Positions 44,501 through 53,500 of a DNA stretch of 64,000 nucleotides are shown piece after piece. Position numbers and translations under genes: made by a program. This DNA is from Cavia porcellus (Eukaryota > Chordata > Mammalia > Rodentia > Caviidae). The notes under the pieces were generated by a model that was given only the letters and a program-made list of their open reading frames with translations, had not been told where the DNA came from and searched no databases. The first letter of the stretch is position 1, and every line of letters starts with the position of its first letter. The stretch is taken from the NCBI RefSeq assembly GCF_034190915.1, contig NW_026947514.1, forward strand, positions 2,253,701-2,317,700, in the 5' to 3' direction.

Positions 44501-47500
44501 GAGCTAGGCTGAGGTCATGTGTCTGCCTTTCACACCCTTCTGCCCCATGGCAGCTGTTCCCTCCCCAGACCCTCGCCTACACACCCCCCAAGCGAAGTGA
44601 GCATTTGGTCACAGTGCTCGCGCTGCAGCAAGGACATCTTCCGGCCACTTCCAGCTCGCTACTGTCAGTGCAGGAACTCATCCAGGCTGGAGCCTCCCGA
44701 AGACAGCATCTCTGGTGGCTGAATAAGCTCTTGAATTTCAGAGGAAAGGAATACAGACCAATCTGGAGTAATGCACTGGAGTAAAGTATCTAGACTGTGC
44801 TCTGGACTCCCCGACTAATTGCTGAACACTCTGCATATTAAAGGAATAGAACCCTGCTGCCGGCTGGGCTGGTGCACTCAGGAGGCTGAGGCAGGAGGAT
44901 CACTGAGTTTGAGGCCAGCCTGGGCCACAGCATGAGACCCTGGCTCAGAGCAAAACAAACACCCCCAGAATCCTGAATCCTGATTGCTGGAGGAAAAATG
45001 TCTTCCCCAAGTATCCCAGTGGTTGTATGGGTCTCCTTGGGGCTGGGCAGCTGTGTTGTGCGAGTGGCTTGGGGAAGAGCACGGTGTCTTCAGGGCGCCC
45101 GTCCCTGGGGAAACGGAGTGTTAGAAAGCTTAGGAGCTGGCCTGCTGCTGGGACCCGGAGATGCTTAGCTCAGACCAGGTGGGCTTCGATAGGTGCTTGA
45201 GTCTTGAAACCGATCAACGTGTTCTAATTAGTAAGCTTAGTCCTTTACCTTGCTGCTAAGTTTAATCAGGTATTTTAGTGTCTCTGTGTGTATCAATACG
45301 TGAAATAAACTCCAAAGATAATTTCACAATACAAGGTGGGGAAAATTTTAAGGTATGTCATAGTCGCTAAGAACCTTGATTTTAGCTGTTTGTGGTGATA
45401 CACATCTGTCATCTCAGTACTCGAGGAGGCTGAGCCAGGAGCATTTCAGGTTCAAGCTGAGCCTAGGCAGACTAGTGACTTAGTGAGATACAGAAAAAGC
45501 CTGGGAATGTAGCTCAGTACAAGGGCCCTGGGTTCAATCCTCAGTGCCGCAAGTAAAACCTTGGTTTTTATAAGATAATGTGGAGATAGCGATTCACCTC
45601 AGTTTCCGTGGGAAAAATGAAGCCTAATCAACCAGTCTAGAGCCCATGAGTTTTACAGTTCTGGCGCTGGGTGTGGGTGTGACCAGGAAGCCTGGTTTCC
45701 AGGGTGACGCTTTGTCAACAAGCTCTGTTTCCTCTGCGCCCCAGTGTTGAGCAAGTGAACAACCTGCGGGAGATCCAAGCCCTGAGGCGCCTGAACCCAC
45801 ACCCCAACATCCTCACGCTGCACGAGGTGGTCTTGTGAGTATTCTGTGGCATGTGGGCTGTGTGTGTGAGGGTCTGGTGGTGATGGGTAGCCCTATTTTG
45901 AGGAAAAACGTGGTAGACATTTTAAACAATTGTTTTAGCTCAGAGAACAACTCTCATTTTATTTTATTTCCTTTATGTTAGTTTTTTAAGACAGAGTCTC
46001 CCTATGTAGTCCAGTCTGGCTTTGAATTCACCACACAGCCCCGGCTGGCCTTTGAAGCCAGTGATCCTCCTGCCTCGGCCTCCTGGCTGCTGGGTTTACC
46101 ACTGTGTACCACTGCACTGGGTTTCGTGTTCTCCCCTGTCCCGTCTGTGTCTGGACAGACGTGTGCTTGTGTCCCTGTGGAAATGCCTTCCTGAAGCTGA
46201 CCCGTGTCCTTGAGGCAGACGTCATCAGGCTTAGGCTCCTGTAGCACATCTGGGCCGCTGTGGCCTCCAGTGTGAATCACAGGCTTGCAGAGAGCAGGCC
46301 TGGGCCGTGTGCCCACCCTGCTTGGCCAGCGGTCTCCTGTGCCTGCCTCACTGGACAGCACTTTAGGGCATTCCCCGCCCTGGTGGGACTGTAGAATAGG
46401 TTTGCACACCTCTCAAGAAAGGCCAGCACTCTGGGAGGCTGAGGCAGGAGGATCACAAGTTGGAGCCCAACCTGAGAAGCCTAATGAGAGCTTGTCTCTA
46501 CACACAGAAGTTTTCCTGAGGGGCTGGGATGCAAATGAGTGCAAAGTCACTGTGTTCATTCTCCACTGCAAAAAAAGAGGAGGAGGAGGAGGAGAGGCCT
46601 GGCCTGGGGGGGGTCGGGTCCTCCCTGCAGCTCCGCCCTGCGCTCCCCACCTCCTGGGCCTGGAGCTGCTACCTGCTGCGGCCTCTGTGTGGCTGGGGCC
46701 GCAGGGCGTGGCTAAGGAAAACGGGCCGAGCAGCGGCAGACCTTGGCTTAGAGTGAGTTTCCTGTAGTGTTTGGCTTAGTCGGCTCAGGACTCCTTTTGT
46801 CTCTCTCCTAGTAGTTAATTTTGTATTTTCTTTCTTTAAAATTTTGAATCAGTAATTTATTCTGTATAGTGTCATACCTTATCTAATTTTCTATTTTCAA
46901 ACATCTCTTCTTTTTTTTGCCTTTTCAAGACTATGCAGTTCGGGCTGGCCTTAAACTCTCAGTGATCCTCCTACCTCAGCCTCCTGAGTGCTGGGATTAC
47001 AGGAGTGTGCACCGCACTCAGCTGCTCAAACTTCTCTCTCTCTCTTTTCTTTTGGTACGGGGATCAAATTCACGACCTCATGCTTGCAAGGCAGGTGCTG
47101 ATGCTGCTGAGCTAAATCCCCAGCCCAAACATCTGTTTTTACATGCCCAGCCCCTGGGAGACTGAAGCAGAAAACTTGCTACAGGTTCAAGGCCAGCCTG
47201 GATTATGTAGCGAGATACTGTCTCAAAGAAAGAAGCAAATCAAAATAAAAAGGCTTTTAGAATATTGCTTAATGTAGGGCTTTCTAGCATTTTAATTTTA
47301 GCTGAAATATTGATTGAAAATAAAAGCCTCTGTTGTTTTGTAATTGTCCCCTCTTTGTGTCGGAGTGGTGTACATTTACTGGAAATGTTTACAAATGAAT
47401 TAAATATTTGATTATATTCTATACTTAAAGTGAGGAAAAACGTTTTAAAAGTTTGCCTTTTCTTCTTCAGTGACAGAAAGTCTGGTTCTCTTGCATTAAT

Positions 47501-50500
47501 ATGTGAACTTATGGACATGAATATTTACGAGCTCATACGAGGTAGGTGGAGCCCTGGAAGCCTGTCTGGCTCCTCTTAGAGGCTTGGAGTTCCCAGGGCT
47601 TCGTCGTACTTCGCAGGACCCTGTGTCACCATAGTGTGGAAGCAGCGTGTAAATAGAGGTGCAAATCCAGGTCGGGGCGCATGCCTGTAATCCCAGCACT
47701 TGGGAGACTGAGGCAGGAGGATCTTCCAGGCTCACAGCTGACCTTGAGACTCGGTCCATTGCGTTGTTTAGGAAGTGAGGAGGAGAGAGTGGGAGCGCGA
47801 TGAGTGTAGACACATATGCGGAAAGACTGCAAGCTGCTGTTGACAGAAGTCACAGATGCGGACCGGCGTGCTGGGCCCGGATTTACATTCCTAGTCCTAT
47901 GAGCAGTGAGCTTGCTGCAAGTTGCTGCCTTAAATTGGTCGGAGCACTGTGGGTCTCTGTTGAAAACAGGAGCTGCTCTTGTGGCTGGGGTGGGCCGTGT
48001 TTCTTACAAATGACAAAGCCTGTGCCCACCGGCCCTCTGCTGGCAGCACCCGGATCCCCCCAGACCACTAGCTGAGGAGGGAGTGGGCCCAGAACTGCAG
48101 GCCCAGCCAAAAGGTGCCCTGAGGCCAGAAAGCTCAGGAAGAGAATGCGTTGCCCGTGATGTCCTATTCAGGCTGAGACCGGAGGCCTGCAGTTGGAGGC
48201 CAGCCAGGATGAAGCACTTCAGCAGCTTTTAAAAGCCCTCTTTAGGTGGTTACAGTAGCAAAGGCTTTGACAGTCTTCAAGACCTGCCGTTGACAGGCGA
48301 GGTGGCTGGGATTCGGGTATGTGGGCATGGCTAGGGGCCAGGGGATGCAGGTCCCCAGGGCTCCGGGAGCAGCAGAGAAAGCCACCTGGATTGTGGGAGC
48401 ATCCAGTGGACAGGGACACCCGGGTACGGCAGTTGTGCCTCCCCCCCGACTCCCACCCCGAGCTCGCAAGGGCGAGGACGCAGCCGCCGGGAGTCTGTGT
48501 GCACCAGAAGTTCCCCTGATGCCAGGCTTCCTCCGACTCAGAGAGCCTGGCCTGGTCTCCGTTCTAGTTCTGGGAAACCCATGAGAAATTACGTGAAGCA
48601 AGCAAAAGTGGTAAGAAAGTTAGCTGTGCTCTGCTGTCTTACACTCTAAATTTTTCTTACCCTCTTTTTTCTGTCTTTGTTGAGACTGGATCTTGCTATA
48701 TAGCCCTGCCTGGCCTCAAACGTGCAGTGATCCTCCTGCCTCAGCCTCCCTAGTGCTGGGATTCACAAGTGTGCACCACCACACCTGGCTGAATTACTTT
48801 CTTCTGTCTGCATATTATACACATAGTTATGCAGAGAAAAAGAATATATTTATTTGCCAAGAGACGTTACAGGCTTAGACCTGTGTGATCAGGGGAGAAT
48901 GGAGTGGGCTTCTGACCTGTTAAGTGGTCCTGGTCATTTTGCAGTTTGAAATCTGTGAACTTAGTGCATGGTAGGGTGGCACACCTGTAATCCCAGCAGG
49001 CTGGGAACCTGAGGCAGAGAATCAGCTCAAGTTTGAGGTCAGCCTTGGCTATGTAGTGGTTCAAGGCCAGCCTGGACTATGTAGAGGGACCCTGTCTCAA
49101 AAAACAAAACAAAATAAAAAATAAGAAAATTACAAAGGGTTGGGGATACAGCTGAGTGTGAGGCCCCGGGTCCAATCCCCAGTACCGCGACAAACGAAGT
49201 GAAACTAGGAAGGCTCAGCGCTGGACTGACTTGGGAAGTACATCTCTCTGCCGCGCGACAGCCTAGAGCCCAGAACCTAGCAGGATGCTGCAGGCGGGAG
49301 GGCGAGGGCTGCGCTGGCTCAGCATGGCACTGTCAAAGGGCAGTGCTAGGGGCTCTGAGCTTAATGATCATCTGCCGTGAAAAGAGGTGGTACAGCTGGG
49401 TGTTTGTAATCCCATCGCCCAGGAGGCTGAGGCAGGAGGATCCATGAGTTCGAGGCCAGCCTGGGCTACCCTGTCTGAAAATATGAAGGAAAGAAAAAGA
49501 AATAAAGAAGAAAAAAGAGAACTGTGGAACCCAAAGCAAGCAGAGGGACTTGTGTTAACTGTAACCCCATCCTCAGAAAGCGGAGCTCTTCAAAGCAGGC
49601 CACTGTGCCGCATGCCTGTAGCAGCCCAGTTACTCAGGAGGCTGAGGCAGGCGGATCACTTCAGCCTTGGAACATAGCAAGACCTCATCTCAAAACCAGT
49701 AAAGTGAAGAGCTCACGCAGACACCTGGGGAGGTGCGGTTTGTGGGAGGTGCAGGAGGCATTGTCCCTGTGTGACTGTCCACGCTCCGCTATGCAGGGCT
49801 CCAGCAGCAAGTGCTGTGGGCACTCCGCGCTCCTGGGACTGTTCCAGGCGGGTTTTACAGGCACTTAGAGTATTGTTAAATCGGAAGGGATGTATTTTTA
49901 GTTTCAGCCTCAGTGACCAGGTCTCTGTCCCCTGATCACACAGGGAGAAGGCGCCCGCTGTCCGAGAGGAAGATCATGCTCTACATGTACCAGTTGTGCA
50001 AGTCACTGGACCACATGCACAGGTGTGGGCCAGAGCCGGGGGTGGGGAGGGGGAGCAGGGAGCCACTGTCCACCCAGCGCAGGCAGCGATGCGTTTTCTC
50101 CCCACTGCAGGAACGGGATGTTCCACAGAGACGTGAAGCCCGAGAACATTCTCATAAAGGTGGGGGTGCACAGGGGTCTCGGGAGCGGGGAAATGTGGGC
50201 ATGAAATCTTTGTGCCAGGGTGAGGTTTCAGTCACCGACAGGGGGAAGGTATCCTGTAGGTGTTTTCCCTCTGGGTTTAGCAAGTCCATTTGATAAATGT
50301 GGTCAGCATGACGCCATGAGGAACACCCTGTCCCTGCCACACTGTGGATGGTGCATTGGCCCTTCCAGGTTAGAACTTACGTGCCAGGTGCCATGCTCGA
50401 GGCAGGATGGGGCCAGCGCCACGCTTGGCACCCACCTGTGCTACCACGTGTAGTGTGTGCCCTGCACTGTGTCCCTGCGCCTGTCTGAGGCTGTGTGGCG

Positions 50501-53500
50501 TCGAGAGCCGTGGAGCCTGGCAGCGCTCTGGGGGAGCTGTGTCCAGGGCCACGCACGAGGATGGGCCCTCAGTTGCAACCAGGGTGCAGATGTGTCCCTT
50601 CCGCGGCGGGACCTTTAGCACCTGCGCAGCCAGCCGCGTGTCACTGGTGCTCCTTCAGTACTTGGGCTGCCTGGTCACGAGACATCCTCGCCCTGCTCTT
50701 TTGCAGCAAGATGTCCTGAAGCTCGGGGACTTCGGGTCGTGCCGAAGTGTCTACTCCAGGCAGCCGTACACGGAGTACATCTCCACCCGCTGGTACCGGG
50801 CCCCCGAGTGCCTGCTCACTGATGGCTTCTACACCTCCAAGATGGACATGTGGAGCGCAGGCTGTGTCTTCTATGAGATCGCCAGGTATGGGCCAGGCCA
50901 TGCTCGGCCCCTGAGTGAGGCCACCCCCCACCCAGACTGGGCACTATGGATCCTTTTGGGTTTTAATCCAACAGATTAATGTTGCCGTAAGTTTTCCTTG
51001 CTTGCTTTGCCCATGGAGCTGGCACCAGTGGGCCTCGGTGATATGCGGGATCCTCTCGGTTGGGCTTGATCTTGAGAGGGACAGACGGACAGACAGGTTC
51101 CAGACAGAGAGGCAGCATCTGACCACTCCATGGGGCCTGCTGAGCCCTTGAGAGGTGCCACCCGCCAGTTGAGGACAGGGCACCTTGGGCAGGAGAACTG
51201 GACCAGATCTCCAAAATCCATGATGTCATTGGCACACCTGCTCCAAAGACCCTTACCAAGTTCAAACAGTGTATCCCTCCAGATGTCCCTGAGAGTTATG
51301 ACCTTGTGGGACCAAGCAAGGACCTAGGGCTGCCCAGTCCTGCTGCCCAGCTGCCCGCTACGCAGAGGTGGCTGATGGGTGTTCAGGACCCACAGCTTTT
51401 GATACTAATTTGTCACTTTGCAAAGCAAAGCAACTTCACTGAAGCTGGGGACCAGCAGAAGGTTCTTTTTCCTGTGCTAAAGCCCTGTGTGACCTGGAAG
51501 GGTGCTGAGGACTTTTCGCCAGGACCTCAGTCACCCTCTCTCTCTGTCCCTGCAGGAAGCTGGCATCGGCGAGCCAGGCCCTCTACCAGAGCATTCTCAG
51601 CCCACCCCGCTTGGTGGTACCCGGTCTCAAACCTCTTAAAGTCTGTCCTTGAGACAGTGCCTGCACTTGGTCAAACAGCTCTGTGGGGCCAGTGGTGGCT
51701 GTGCCTGTTACCTGGTGTGGCCACTGTCATGTATCCCTGCAGAGACAGAGGGCACTTGGGTGGGGACAGCGGTAGCAGCGGCCCAGGCCTGGGTGGCTGC
51801 AGGGGAAGGAGCCAGCCAGGAGAAGCCCAGGACCCATGCTAGCGCCTGCCCCTGTCGCCTCCAGCCTGCAGCCCCTCTTCCCTGGGGTAAACGAACTGGA
51901 CCAGATCTCCAAAATCCACGATGTCATTGGCACACCTGCTCCGAAGACCCTTACCAAGTTCAAACAGTAAGCATAGGGCCCCGGGATCCTGCAGGAGACC
52001 TGGCACAGGGCAAGCTGCCCTGCAGCACACTGGGCCACTCACTGGGAGGATGCTGCCTAGCCCCAAGCCTGCCTGTGTGGCTGGGCCCACCCAGCGCCTT
52101 TCTGGTTCATTGTGAGGCAGGGGCTCACTGAGTAGCTAAGTTGCCTGGACTTATGTCCTCCTGCCTCAGCCTCCAGAGTGCCAAGGCTGCACTGCTGTGC
52201 CTGCTGAGGCTTGTGTCTCTGAGGTTAGAGGGGCGCTCTCCCCTGAGCACTGCAGAAAGGCCTTGTTGGATCTTGGGGGCCCAAGAGTGGGGTTCTGTCC
52301 CCAGAATTTCACACAGGACTTGAGGTGCTCGGCAGGCACAGGAGGACGGGGCTGCGCCCACGGGTCACGCCTGTCCTCAGCAGACCCCGGGTTGGTTCCG
52401 CTCAGAGATGAGGGGTTCTGCAGGCTGAGGGGACACCTCCCCCCCCCCCCGCTGCAGTCCCAGGACCCCACAAGGGTGCAGATCTTGACTTTCTTGACTT
52501 TGGGGGTTTTTGGTCATTTTTCCTTTTTTATAGCTTTGTTCTTAGATGAGAAGGTATTAGGAATCTTTTCTAGGAAAGGTAGTTCCCTTACATTTATAAC
52601 ATGAAGACTCCACATACACCCTCCTCATTTTAAAATTTTATTTATTTATTTATTTATTGTCTTTTTCTTTTTTTTATCGGTACCGGGGATTAAACTCACG
52701 ACTGCCTGCTTGCAAGGCAGGCGCTTATGCCGCTGAGCTAAATCCCCAGCCCCCTAAATTTTATTTTGAGACAGGGTCTCTCCAAGGTGCTGGGTTTGCC
52801 TAGAGTGGGCGTGAGCTTCGTGTGCTCCCGCCTCAGCCTCCCGAGTAGCTGGGATGGAAGGCGGGCTCTACCATGCCTAGCTTCCTGTGGCCCTGTTAGG
52901 AGGCTGGCTTCAGACCGGTCTCAGGCGCCCAGCACAAGTGGGCCATGGGTGTGTGGGCATCCGGCCTCCCCCTGCAGCCCCTGCCCTGACATGCGCCTGC
53001 GGCTTGCTCTTGGCATCAGGCTCATGCAGGCAGGCCTGTCTCCAGGCACAGGTCCCTGGGGGCGGGACTGTGACAGTGACCAGCTCCGGATGACAGTGTG
53101 ATCGTTTACTGTTGGGCTTTCAATGCAGGTCAAGAGCTATGAGTTTTGATTTTCCTTTTAAAAAGGGATCAGGAATTCCTCTACTGACAGCCAATTTATC
53201 CCCGAAGTGTCTCTCCCTCCTGCATGCGATGGTGGCCTATGACCCGGACGAGCGCATCGCTGCCCACCAGGCCCTGCAGCACCCCTACTTTCAGGAGCAG
53301 AGGTGGGGTCCCCATGTGCTCCCATGTGGACAGGAGGGGCCACAGGCTGGGCTCTGTCCCCGAAACAGTGGTGCACCCTTCCGGGATGGGTGAGCGGGGC
53401 AGGGTGACCAAGGGGTGGGGGCAATGCCAGGGTTGCAGTGGATGCAGCTCCTGAGGGGCCTGGAGTGCATCTTGTGGGCACGGTGTGAGCTCCTGCTGTC

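Larger units (their letters stand above)
32830..44760 (-). mobile_element. Long degraded L1 LINE, minus strand, with nested insertions
   Basis: Read on the minus strand, the order is a GC-rich 5' UTR-like block (about 44760-42900), ORF1 remains (about 42400-40500), ORF2 remains (about 40400-36400), and the tail end at 33239-32830. RT signatures are seen at 38793-38272. The ORFs carry many stops and frameshifts. Insertions inside it are the half-LINE at 33248-36383, ID-type SINEs at 36466, 40785, 41230 and 41670, and B1-like copies at about 37500-37660, 41405-41530 and 42065-42200. It fills most of MOK intron 2, antisense to the gene. The outer boundaries, above all the 5' end, are approximate. 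Confidence 0.8.
45835..49943. repeat. MOK introns 3 and 4: SINE content
   Basis: B1-like: minus about 45970-46110, 46905-47025 and 48665-48795; plus about 46420-46510, 47145-47250, 47660-47760, 48968-49115, 49395-49510 and 49595-49700. ID-type: minus about 47044-47127 and a short plus piece at about 49130-49195. 47765-48660 and 49200-49390 look unique. A T/A-rich stretch lies at 46795-46910. Confidence 0.65.

Noticed and set aside
51170..51269. Exon 8 copy as a mutually exclusive MOK exon
   Set aside because: Neither upstream AG restores the frame from exon 7, so an in-frame swap is not possible.
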